The notes under the pieces: generated by a model | The model's input: the letters and a program-made list of their open reading frames with translations, nothing else | The model's database searches: none | What the model was told of the DNA's origin: nothing | Assembly: GCA_001804705.1 (NCBI GenBank) | Contig: MHAY01000056.1 | Coordinates: forward strand, 1-56,982 | DNA length: 56,982 nt | Direction of reading: 5' to 3' | Origin: Ignavibacteria bacterium RIFOXYC2_FULL_35_21 | GTDB lineage: Bacteria > Bacteroidota > Ignavibacteria > Kapaibacteriales > UBA2268 | Program-made: the position numbers and the translations under genes | Part shown: in pieces, positions 8,037 through 16,440 of the stretch | How positions within the stretch are numbered: the stretch's first letter is position 1 | Layout: the number at the start of each line of letters is the position of its first letter

Positions 8037-9479
8037 ATGTTCAAGACAACAACAGGGATAGTTATTGCCGGTACAGGCGGGGATTCAGGAAAGACATTTG
8101 TCAGTTGCGGGCTCATTGCCGAATTAAAAAGAATTGGCTTGAAGCAAAGCATCTTCAAGAAAGGTCCCGATTATATTGACCCGGCATGGCTGAAACTATC
8201 ATCAGGTACTGTCGTAAGAAATCTCGATACATACCTAATGGGTAATGATAATGTTATCAAATCTTTTCTGAGTCATTCTAAGAATTCTGATATTTCAGTA
8301 ATTGAAGGTAACCGGGGATTGTATGACGGATTTGATTCTTCCGGCACTCACAGCACTGCCGAACTGTCAAAGCTCTTGAAAGTTCCGGTCGTTCTTGTTC
8401 TTAATGCTACTAAAATGACAAGGACTGCCTCAGCCATTGTTTTGGGATGCAAGACACTTGACAAAGATGTCGTAATCTCGGGTGTTATCTTAAATCAGGT
8501 GGGGGGCAAAAGACATGAAAAAATCCTCAGGGAAACAATAGTAAATGATACAGGTATTTCGGTTTTAGGAGCAATTCCAAGAATGAAAAATGCTGAAATT
8601 CTGCCATCACGTCATTTGGGATTAATCACACCCGGAGAGTATTCCTCAGCTTCGAAATCAATTGAAATAGTTAGGAAAGTTGTTAGCGAACATGTTGATA
8701 TTGACAAGCTCATTGAAATTGCTAAGACTGCCCAAACAATTAATTTTGAATTTCGTTCTGAAGAAATAATAAGAGATGGAAAAGGACTAAAACTTGGGTA
8801 TTTGAGTGATAAAGTATTTTCATTTTACTATCCGGAAAACTTTGAAGTAATGGAAGAAAGAGGAGTAGAATTAATAGGAATTTCCTCCATTCAGGACACT
8901 CGCCTGCCTGATATTGAAGGGCTGTACATTGGCGGGGGTTTCCCTGAATCAAACATCGAAGAACTGATTAACAACCGCAGTCTGATGAATGATATCAAAT
9001 ATAAAGCAGAGAAGGGACTTCCGATATATGCCGAATGTGGCGGTTTGATTTATCTTTCCGAATCAATTGAATACAATGGCAGCACATTCCCTATGGCAGG
9101 TGTATTTCCAATTAAAATCAAATTGGAAAAAGAACCCCAGGGACATGGCTACATGATTGTAAAAGTTGATAAGCCAAACCCTTTTTTTGAAGTTGGAACA
9201 GAAATAAAAGGGCATGAGTTTCATTACTCACATGTCATAACCCAGCACTCAACACTCAACACCCAACACCCAAAACTCAACACTCAACACCCAACACTCA
9301 ACACCCAACACTCAAAAATTCAAACCTGTCTTTCTGTTCAGCGTGGTAAAGGAACAATTGACGGAAGAGACGGACTTTTTTATAAAAATGTATTTGCGAG
9401 TTATTTGCATATTCATGCACTCGGATGTCCGCAATGGGTGGAAGGTGTAATAAGGATGATGAGAGGGATAAACTATTAA
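8037..9479 (+). CDS. cbiA: Cobyrinate a,c-diamide synthase (CbiA/CobB)
   Basis: ATP- and glutamine-dependent amidation of the a and c side chains of cobyrinate in cobalamin synthesis. The N-terminal dethiobiotin-synthetase-like ATPase has GTGGDSGKT (residues 13-21) and GPDYIDPAW; the C-terminal class I glutamine amidotransferase domain has the nucleophile in YAECGGL (Cys334) and closes with FASYLHIHALG. Between the conserved GHEFHYS and the final strand there is a 28-residue insert of four 7-residue units (TQHSTLN-type, residues 402-429) encoded by a DNA repeat that also occurs in spacers. No other cobalamin gene is nearby, so the rest of the pathway lies elsewhere or the strain salvages precursors. 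Confidence 0.9.
   Translation: MFKTTTGIVIAGTGGDSGKTFVSCGLIAELKRIGLKQSIFKKGPDYIDPAWLKLSSGTVVRNLDTYLMGNDNVIKSFLSHSKNSDISVIEGNRGLYDGFDSSGTHSTAELSKLLKVPVVLVLNATKMTRTASAIVLGCKTLDKDVVISGVILNQVGGKRHEKILRETIVNDTGISVLGAIPRMKNAEILPSRHLGLITPGEYSSASKSIEIVRKVVSEHVDIDKLIEIAKTAQTINFEFRSEEIIRDGKGLKLGYLSDKVFSFYYPENFEVMEERGVELIGISSIQDTRLPDIEGLYIGGGFPESNIEELINNRSLMNDIKYKAEKGLPIYAECGGLIYLSESIEYNGSTFPMAGVFPIKIKLEKEPQGHGYMIVKVDKPNPFFEVGTEIKGHEFHYSHVITQHSTLNTQHPKLNTQHPTLNTQHSKIQTCLSVQRGKGTIDGRDGLFYKNVFASYLHIHALGCPQWVEGVIRMMRGINY
9240..9323 (+). repeat. In-frame 21-bp tandem repeat inside cbiA
   Basis: Four copies of a 21-bp unit built from ACCCAACACTCAACA-like words, each giving one 7-residue unit (T-Q-H-[SP]-[TK]-L-N). 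The same wording on the other strand (GTGTTGAGTGTTGG, GGGTGTTGGGTGTTGAG) occurs in non-coding DNA at 54192-54206 and 54314-54330. It therefore looks like a spacer repeat that entered or expanded within the gene without breaking the frame. Confidence 0.8.
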
Positions 9480-9525
9480 TATACCTTGCTGCTTGTTTGG
9501 AATTTTGGAGTCCTGATTAATTTTT

Positions 9526-9732
9526 TCATACATCGAGAGCCTTGAACAAATCTTCCGAACTACCGGATGAATAATTTCCAGAATCATATTCGGTTTTTGA
9601 TTCATGAACTTCCCCGATAAATTTTTCTCTCTTCTTTTCGTCAAGCCTTTTTTGAATAATGTCAAAAAAAATCTCTTGGGATTCCAAAGGCATTCCATCT
9701 ACTTTTTCTAATAAATCGTTGAACCGGTGCAT
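9526..9732 (-). CDS. Small antitoxin-like protein, orphan
   Basis: A 68-residue acidic/basic mixed helical protein of the form MPLESQEIFFDIIQKRL..KKREKFIGEV, ending GSSEDLFKALDV. This layout resembles antitoxin components of RelE/ParE-type addiction modules that end SVEDLMKEL. A clear Shine-Dalgarno (GGAG, 6 bp before ATG) supports translation. No toxin gene follows on its strand: cbiA ends 46 bp away in the convergent direction. The family call is by general resemblance only. Confidence 0.55.
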   Translation of the reverse strand: MHRFNDLLEKVDGMPLESQEIFFDIIQKRLDEKKREKFIGEVHESKTEYDSGNYSSGSSEDLFKALDV

Positions 9733-9923
9733 AAATTCTCCAAATGATACGAAATGTTAAACGAATCAGTTTTTGGATTATTATAGTAACATTTCTTATA
9801 TATACCTTTCTTTCTTGTCAGCAAGGAAATGGTTTGAAGTATAACAAATTATTATAAATATTTCTGATTATTCCTTAAGTTCGTAATCATAACTGAAGTT
9901 CAAACATATTGCTGGAGCTGATT

Positions 9924-12209
9924 ATGCTGACTAGCTTAAGAAAAATTGCTCTGTGTATTTTTTCTTTTTTTACTGTTATTACTTATCCGGGGATAACTGC
10001 CGCAAAGCCATATGAGAATTACTCCGATTTTCTTAATGAAATTAAAAACATCACGATTGATTACACAAATGCTTATCCTGTTACAGAATATTTTCTGACA
10101 CGCGACGTAGCAACCATCAGTCTCGATTCTGGCATTGTGTACCTGTGCAAACCAATAAATAACAGGAGATGTTTAGCTGTTTTTATTGGAAAAGGTACTT
10201 TAATGTTTGAACCTCCAATCAAGGTTGAACAGGACCAGCTCGAAAGATTCCTGAAAACAAAAAGCCTGAATGCCGCATTTTCGGCGATGCTGCTATTTTG
10301 CGGGGATAGCACTGTTAACGAAATAATGAATAATAATTTGCGTGTGAAAGCAGTAAAATCGAAAGATGCTGAAATGATGATTGATAATTTTATTGAATAT
10401 GAATCAAACCATGAAAAAACTGCTTTCAATTCCACTATATCAAAAACTTTGCTCGAGGATGAATCCAATGATATCTTCTATACATACTTCGATATGGATG
10501 ATTACGAAGACCTGTTTTTCTGCATTGATTCGTATGAAGAAGAAGAAGTAACTCTGCTCAGGGGTGAATGGTACCCAGTATATGGCAATATGAATGAAGA
10601 TATAAACCAGTTTCACTTTATGGGTGAAAATCCTGAAGAAATTTCATATGATTCAACAAGAGGAAAAAACAATGAAATTGATATTGTTAAGCATATAATT
10701 AATTGTACAATCAACGATAAACTTGAATTAAATTGCACTGATAGTCTTGTAATTGCTACCCGTAAAAATGGATTAATATGGCTTCCCCTCGAATTGTTTT
10801 TTGAACTAAATGTAATATCAGTAAAAGATGCAGATGGAAAAGATATGGAATTTTACAAAGGTGAAAAATCCCCGATTTTATGGGTAAAAATGCCTCATGT
10901 TTATAATGCTCCTGATATATTTTCAATTAAAGCTGAGTATTCAGGTAAAATGTTAGAAAGATATGGTGATTATATCGTTTTAAAATCATCATTAGGGTGG
11001 TACCCAAGTTACGGTTTTTATGAAAGAACACTATTCGATTTAACATTCAGAACTCCCGAAGAATATGCATTTGTGAGCATTGGTGATTTAGTTTCAGAAA
11101 GTACAGAGAATGATGTCTATATTTCTCATTGGATAACACCATATAAATGTATGATAGCATCATTCAACATAGGACTGTTTACCAGAAAGGAATTTAAAGT
11201 TGAGGGTTGCTCCCCTGTTGAAATATTATATCGAACGACAGATCAATGGAAAGCAGTTGCTGAAGATGCACAGTTAAGTTTAAGTTTTTATTCAAAATGG
11301 CTTGGTACTCTTCCTACGAAAAAGTTCTATGCGACCGAACTTCCTGCAGGTCATGGTCAATCATTCCCAGGTATGATACATCTTTCATCGGGTGCATTTT
11401 TCAGTCAATCAAAAACAGGATGGGAAGAAAGTTTTGTTTCACATGAAGTTGCACATCAGTGGTGGGGTAATAGTGTAGATACAAGATCATATCGTGATAC
11501 CTGGCTCAGCGAAGGATTTGCAGAATATTCATCATTTATGTACACACAGATGGTATTGAAAGATAACGAAAAGTTTTTCAAATTCCTCAGCAGGTCTCGA
11601 ACGGAAATCATGAACCTAAGAAAATCATTTCTTGGCAGTGGTTTTGAACAAGGTCCAATCGCACTCGGACATCGCATCAGTTCAAGCAAAACACCCGGTG
11701 ATTATAGCCTGATAATTTATCAGAAAGGTGCTTGGGTTCTGCACATGCTCCGTAATATTTGCATTGATTTGAACACGCTGAAGGAAGATGTATTCCTGAA
11801 TATAATGAAAGAATTTTATAATAAATACAAGGGAAGCTACGCATCTACCCGTGATTTCCAGAGAATTGTCGAAATAAATACAGGTTTGGATTACTCTTGG
11901 TTTTTTGACCAATGGGTTGACGATACAAAAATACCCACTTATAAAGTTGCAACTAAATATACACAAACACCGGAAGGTAAATACAAAATCCGGGTCAGGG
12001 TAAAACAGGAAAATGTTCCTCCGACATTCAAGATGTTTGTACCTATAGCAATATTCGGTAAGGAAGACCAGGTGGTAAGGGTAAGGACATTTATTACAAA
12101 TGAGGTTTGCGAATTCGACCTTCCCTTAATTCCTTTTGAGCCTGATAAAATCCAGTTCAATGAATTTGAATCCGTACTATGTGATTACGATGATGAAAGC
12201 TGGGATTGA
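9924..12209 (+). CDS. Secreted M1-type zinc metallopeptidase
   Basis: Starts with a signal peptide (residues 1-22). The gluzincin zinc site is complete: HEVAH at residues 507-511, with the second glutamate of WLSEGFAEY at 530, the HExxH-x18-E spacing of M1 aminopeptidases. The exopeptidase GAMEN motif is not seen; its place is taken by AGHGQSFPGM. The C-terminal part (FFDQWVDDTKIPTYKV) is the usual end of bacterial M1 proteins. I use the ATG at 9924 because GGAG lies 6 bp upstream; a TTG at 9909 would add five residues. There is no T9SS domain, so the product is likely periplasmic. Monocistronic. Confidence 0.85.
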   Translation: MLTSLRKIALCIFSFFTVITYPGITAAKPYENYSDFLNEIKNITIDYTNAYPVTEYFLTRDVATISLDSGIVYLCKPINNRRCLAVFIGKGTLMFEPPIKVEQDQLERFLKTKSLNAAFSAMLLFCGDSTVNEIMNNNLRVKAVKSKDAEMMIDNFIEYESNHEKTAFNSTISKTLLEDESNDIFYTYFDMDDYEDLFFCIDSYEEEEVTLLRGEWYPVYGNMNEDINQFHFMGENPEEISYDSTRGKNNEIDIVKHIINCTINDKLELNCTDSLVIATRKNGLIWLPLELFFELNVISVKDADGKDMEFYKGEKSPILWVKMPHVYNAPDIFSIKAEYSGKMLERYGDYIVLKSSLGWYPSYGFYERTLFDLTFRTPEEYAFVSIGDLVSESTENDVYISHWITPYKCMIASFNIGLFTRKEFKVEGCSPVEILYRTTDQWKAVAEDAQLSLSFYSKWLGTLPTKKFYATELPAGHGQSFPGMIHLSSGAFFSQSKTGWEESFVSHEVAHQWWGNSVDTRSYRDTWLSEGFAEYSSFMYTQMVLKDNEKFFKFLSRSRTEIMNLRKSFLGSGFEQGPIALGHRISSSKTPGDYSLIIYQKGAWVLHMLRNICIDLNTLKEDVFLNIMKEFYNKYKGSYASTRDFQRIVEINTGLDYSWFFDQWVDDTKIPTYKVATKYTQTPEGKYKIRVRVKQENVPPTFKMFVPIAIFGKEDQVVRVRTFITNEVCEFDLPLIPFEPDKIQFNEFESVLCDYDDESWD

Positions 12210-12338
12210 TTTGGAGAGAATTTTCAATTTATAATTTTCAATTTTCAATAAATTTAAAATATTTAATTTAATAATTTAAAAAATTATATATTATTTGGTT
12301 AAGATAAATAATCCTGCTTAACATGAATAAATATTACA

Positions 12339-13157
12339 ATGGCTGATAAAAACAAAAATATTGACACTCTGATTGCATTGTTGAGGGATGTTAATGACTA
12401 TAACATTGCCCTCGAACAGCATTGGTACAGGATTCCCGTAAATAGTGCGCCGAGTATTGTGCATGAAAGAAGAATTAAATATATTGCTTTTTACCAGACT
12501 AAAAAATTCGGAGCTGATGCTTTCGTGGTAAGATGGTTTGCAAGAGTTAAGAAAATAAGAATAGTTCACCGCCAGGATTTGTTTGGTAAAGAAAAGAAGA
12601 ATATAAAAAGCAGGAAAATTTATTATAAACTTGAATTTGAAAAATTGAGAGAGCTTCCGAAACCCATACCAAGTTTAAGGCACAGGCCCATAATATTTGT
12701 TCAGACAACATTCAAAAAGTTTCGCACCGCAAAAGAAATAAATGACCTGTTTATTGAAAGCCCGATTGAAGAGAGGATGTGGGATGCTTTCAGGAAAGAA
12801 GAAATTAATGCTGAACGCCAGTACGAGGTGATTTATGGCAAAGGGAATAATCAAAGATATTATCTCGATTTTGCAATGTTCTGCAAATCCCGCAACCTCG
12901 CTGTCGAGTGCGATGGCGATACTTATCATTCAAAATTAGAAGATGTTAAAAAAGACAAGCACAGGGATAATATTCTCGAGAGCCAGGGTTGGAATATTTT
13001 GAGATATACAACTGATGACATCAAATATAAGATTGATAATTCAATAATGCAGGTGAAGGAAGCAATCAATAATTACGGTGGGATTGAAAAACCTAAGGGC
13101 GAATTTCAATATGTAATTACAAAACCATCAAAACAGGATAAATTATTTTATATATAG
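12339..13157 (+). CDS. DUF559 (Vsr-like PD-(D/E)XK fold) protein
   Basis: The C-terminal half (about residues 140-235) is a DUF559 domain: SPIEERMWDAF, then YYLDFAMFC, LAVECDGDTYH, and DNILESQGWNILRYTTDDI, the order of the Vsr-like endonuclease fold with the expected catalytic acids (LDF; ECDGD). The N-terminal 130 residues are not recognised; they are basic and may bind nucleic acid. DUF559 proteins are linked to DNA repair or mobile DNA but few have been tested. Monocistronic, ending 6 bp from the convergent M28 peptidase gene. Confidence 0.75.
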   Translation: MADKNKNIDTLIALLRDVNDYNIALEQHWYRIPVNSAPSIVHERRIKYIAFYQTKKFGADAFVVRWFARVKKIRIVHRQDLFGKEKKNIKSRKIYYKLEFEKLRELPKPIPSLRHRPIIFVQTTFKKFRTAKEINDLFIESPIEERMWDAFRKEEINAERQYEVIYGKGNNQRYYLDFAMFCKSRNLAVECDGDTYHSKLEDVKKDKHRDNILESQGWNILRYTTDDIKYKIDNSIMQVKEAINNYGGIEKPKGEFQYVITKPSKQDKLFYI

Positions 13158-13163
13158 AAGTTA

Positions 13164-14396
13164 TTACCTTATAACACCGAATGTTTTTGTTAAGCTTTGT
13201 CCACCACCGGAAAATCTCACAAAATAAATACACGGTGAAAGACTTCGGCAATCAAAATTGATTGTTGGATTAACTGACAATAATGAACCCTCATACAGCA
13301 CAGAAACACGGTTTCCAAGCATATCAAATATTTCCAATTTGCAGTTTCTACTATTAATTCCATTTATTGTTATGTTGATAAAATCCGAGGTTGGATTTGG
13401 GAAAATTGAAATATTGTCAGATATAATTACAATATCATTTACACTGTTTGGCTTATAATCATAAGCATAATTCATAACAAGAGCCAAAGCAAGTTTAGTA
13501 TTATTTAAAAAATATTGTTGATTAAAATATTTGACCAAATCATGTTCCGAATGGTATAATGACATATCGTCCAGCATATCGGCAAGTCCGATTGCTGAGA
13601 ATCCATTATGCCAAAAATAGTCGGCATCACCCGAAAACCCGATGTAACTACCTTTGATGGTTTTTATTTCAGGTATCAGTGAAATATTATGTAACAAGCA
13701 AATATTAATAGCTTCTTCAGCAAAATTTAAAGATTGAGCTACTTTTACATATTTAATTCTAACCAAACCGTCATTATCCATATCCCATCCAAGCATATCA
13801 AGATTAATGTATAATTTGATTTTTTCACTATTTTTTTTTGCCAAATTTGCATAATAACCACTGCCTACCGTTCCAAATTCTTCTTCATCCCAGAAAATAA
13901 ATTTAAGATTGTATTGAGGTTTATAATTCCTTATTAACCTCGCAATTTCAATAATCGCAGCACAGCCACTTGCATTATCATTTGCACCGGGAGATAGATA
14001 CTTTGTTTGCCCGTTGCCATCTTCAAAACATTCAGAATCAAAATGGGCTCCTATTATAACAATACTATCCTGGTATAGTGTTCCATCCATTTCCCACATT
14101 ATATTTTTACAAGTAGCAGAACATGTCTGATAATTCGTTTTGTATCCTAATTCTCTGCCCTTAGCATACAAATATTTTTCAGCAAGTTGATTACCTGCCG
14201 TATTGTACTTTCTTTTGCTAATTAAAGTATCCCTACCATCAATTTTAACAATTTGTTCGCCCGACAAATCCTTGACAGTATAAATAAGAGAGTCAATTGA
14301 AACAGAATCAATGAGGGTATTATCTATGGTATAAGAGAACAATGTTGGAAATTCTATAATGAACAAACAAAAAGAGATAATTATTCGGTTTATCAC
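13164..14396 (-). CDS. M28 family zinc aminopeptidase-like protein with T9SS sorting domain
   Basis: A secreted peptidase: signal peptide (1-22), then an M28 domain with all metal ligands visible: GAHFDS (His118), PGANDNASG (Asp140), WDEEEFG (Glu171/172), NLDMLGWD (Asp200) and a late His in YHSEHD. M28 enzymes are two-zinc exopeptidases. The last 75 residues, starting ISIFPNPTSDFINI and ending YFVRFSGGGQSLTKTFGVIR, form a type A T9SS sorting domain, so the enzyme should reach the cell surface. Start is GTG; no nearer ATG fits the signal peptide. Confidence 0.88.
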   Translation of the reverse strand: MINRIIISFCLFIIEFPTLFSYTIDNTLIDSVSIDSLIYTVKDLSGEQIVKIDGRDTLISKRKYNTAGNQLAEKYLYAKGRELGYKTNYQTCSATCKNIMWEMDGTLYQDSIVIIGAHFDSECFEDGNGQTKYLSPGANDNASGCAAIIEIARLIRNYKPQYNLKFIFWDEEEFGTVGSGYYANLAKKNSEKIKLYINLDMLGWDMDNDGLVRIKYVKVAQSLNFAEEAINICLLHNISLIPEIKTIKGSYIGFSGDADYFWHNGFSAIGLADMLDDMSLYHSEHDLVKYFNQQYFLNNTKLALALVMNYAYDYKPNSVNDIVIISDNISIFPNPTSDFINITINGINSRNCKLEIFDMLGNRVSVLYEGSLLSVNPTINFDCRSLSPCIYFVRFSGGGQSLTKTFGVIR

Positions 14397-14611
14397 TTTA
14401 GCCCCCTTTTTAAAATTTAAACAAATGTCTCTTTATTTAATACCTAAGACAATGTAATTTATTAAAAAGTTACAAGAACGATAGATGAAAAAAAGAAATA
14501 TTATTTAAATAATGAATCTAGAATTTTATGAACTTCATAACTTCATTTCTATATTTCAGAAAATATATTCCGGATGAAAGATTTGTAAAACCAATACAAA
14601 TTTGTTGGATT

Positions 14612-15547
14612 TTAATAAATACTCATATCCTGAGCTGAGATTACATTTCCATTCCATTTTGTTTTTATTTGGTTGAGCAAATCATTATCCGAATCACCCC
14701 AATAAAGCTGATGATAGAGCAACAGTAAAGAGGGATTTATTTGCGAAGCTATTTCACCCAATTCATAAGTCGAGGTATGATATTGGGGATGGTACTTCTG
14801 CCATTTTGCTTCCCTTGTCTTCAGTTTTTCAGCCGAATAAACCTCGTGAATTAATATATCGGCTCCTTTGCCCTTTTCAATTAATTTTTTGTTAGGCCTG
14901 CAATCGCCCGATATAACAATTCGCTTGTCTGGAGTAATAACCAGAAAGCCATAAGATTCTTCCCAGTTCCCATGTTCTACCTGAAAAGCTTCGACTGTAA
15001 TATTACTATCTTTATAAAATACTCCTTCTTTAAATTCAGTTACATTAACTCTCCAGCCTCTGTCATTTGCCTGTTCAAGACCATGAAGACGAACATTAAT
15101 ATCTTCGTCGTAAGCTTCGAGTATATTATTAGTCATAGATTTCAAGCCTGTAGGCCCATAAGCTTCAAGCGGAACATCACGCCCCATTACCCATGGAGTA
15201 AAAATCAGGTCGGGATAGCCGACAGTATGGTCGGAATGAAGATGGGTAATGAACACATGATTTAAATTCTTTACATCAAATCCTTTAAATTTCCCCCCAT
15301 ATTTTGGATTTAATTTTGAAGCATTTCTAACTAAACCGGGACCACAATCGAATATATACGGTGTATTGTTAATCAACAAAAGAACCGAAATACCCGAATG
15401 CTCCGGGTCCGGATTAGGAGTGCCTGTTCCGAGAAAAATAATTTTTGTTATTTCAGAAGGGACATAATCTTTTGCATTAAACTGATAATATCCACCTAAG
15501 ATGATAATTAATAAAATAATTAATCTACTTATAAATGGAATTTTCAT
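14612..15547 (-). CDS. Metallo-beta-lactamase-fold hydrolase (RNase Z/arylsulfatase-like), membrane-anchored or exported
   Basis: An N-terminal hydrophobic segment (residues 8-22) is followed by an MBL domain with ITHLHSDH, the metal-binding HxHxDH motif, then a later His (VEHGNW), ISGDCRPN and LLYHQLYW as further ligands. The start IIFLGTGTPNPDPEHSG matches the RNase Z/AtsA-type branch. An exported location argues against tRNA processing and for hydrolysis of a small ester. The substrate is unknown. It stands next to the restriction-modification genes but shares no obvious function. Confidence 0.8.
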   Translation of the reverse strand: MKIPFISRLIILLIIILGGYYQFNAKDYVPSEITKIIFLGTGTPNPDPEHSGISVLLLINNTPYIFDCGPGLVRNASKLNPKYGGKFKGFDVKNLNHVFITHLHSDHTVGYPDLIFTPWVMGRDVPLEAYGPTGLKSMTNNILEAYDEDINVRLHGLEQANDRGWRVNVTEFKEGVFYKDSNITVEAFQVEHGNWEESYGFLVITPDKRIVISGDCRPNKKLIEKGKGADILIHEVYSAEKLKTREAKWQKYHPQYHTSTYELGEIASQINPSLLLLYHQLYWGDSDNDLLNQIKTKWNGNVISAQDMSIY

Positions 15548-15605
15548 ATCACTACCATGAATATTACAAAATTATTTTTAAGAATTATTTTAACAAGAAA
15601 CAGAA

Positions 15606-16424
15606 TTATTTTTTAACCATTTCTTTTAATAAACCTATAATTCTTAATGATGTTTTTGCTATATCAATCATGATTGGAAGCATTTCATTTTCTTTCCAAG
15701 TTGTAGCTTTGGTATAAATTGACACAGCCTGAAGCATGACCAATTGGCTTTTTATAGAAATAAAAATATTTTCACAACTATTTTGATTTATCTGCAAACT
15801 ATAATTAGCAGCAGTTAATCGATCAATTCTATTTAATGATCCAGCATCATGTCTTAAATCTACTACCCTACCATCAGGACGTCGAACAGAAACTGTTTCA
15901 GTGATGAAATTTGATCCTTGTAAAAATAAGACATATGGGAAATGTTTCTCATCAACCATAATATTTCTTATTTCATTTATATTTTTGTGAGAACGTTCAA
16001 TGGCATTTCCAGCAACCATTATGTCTTGATCCTTATTTTTCCCAACTAAAATACCCTGACTAATATTTTCTATATCTTTTCCTTGATATTTCGCTTCAGA
16101 AACTAATACAATTCTCCAATTGTTCTTCTTGTCTTTAACCTCAATAATACCACCATCGGGTTTTATTGCTGATTTTTCGACGAAAATTGTGACACCTAAA
16201 CGGTTATCAACCTTGTTGAGTTTTTTATTAATTTCTTTTTTTCCAATTTGGTCTCTATATCGAAATTCTAATTTAGGAAATTCATTTTGTAAAGCTTCAA
16301 AAGCATGTTTTGAAACATCTTTTACTGAAACATCGTGTTGCTGTGCAGAAATACCAAATATACCCTTAGGGCCTTGGCTTTTCACATGCTGCTTAGTTAA
16401 TCTATCTGTTTGTGTTTTTTTCAT
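15606..16424 (-). CDS. Type II restriction endonuclease, EcoRI/RsrI family (predicted GAATTC)
   Basis: The 272 residues align with EcoRI from residue 1 to about 209 without a gap, offset by one. Catalytic residues are present: Asp90 (KPDGGI), Glu110 and Lys112 (SEAKYQG), matching EcoRI Asp91, Glu111 and Lys113. Base-contact residues are also kept: Met136, Asn140, Ala141, Arg144 (MVAGNAIERSHKN) and Arg199, Arg202 (NRIDRLTAANY). The protein differs at EcoRI positions 114 (His to Tyr), 138 (Ala to Val), 192 (Glu to Arg) and 193 (Tyr to His), where EcoRI mutants are known for relaxed specificity. It follows its methyltransferase gene after 16 bp. Confidence 0.95.
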   Translation of the reverse strand: MKKTQTDRLTKQHVKSQGPKGIFGISAQQHDVSVKDVSKHAFEALQNEFPKLEFRYRDQIGKKEINKKLNKVDNRLGVTIFVEKSAIKPDGGIIEVKDKKNNWRIVLVSEAKYQGKDIENISQGILVGKNKDQDIMVAGNAIERSHKNINEIRNIMVDEKHFPYVLFLQGSNFITETVSVRRPDGRVVDLRHDAGSLNRIDRLTAANYSLQINQNSCENIFISIKSQLVMLQAVSIYTKATTWKENEMLPIMIDIAKTSLRIIGLLKEMVKK

Positions 16425-16440
16425 CAGGAGACTATTACAT

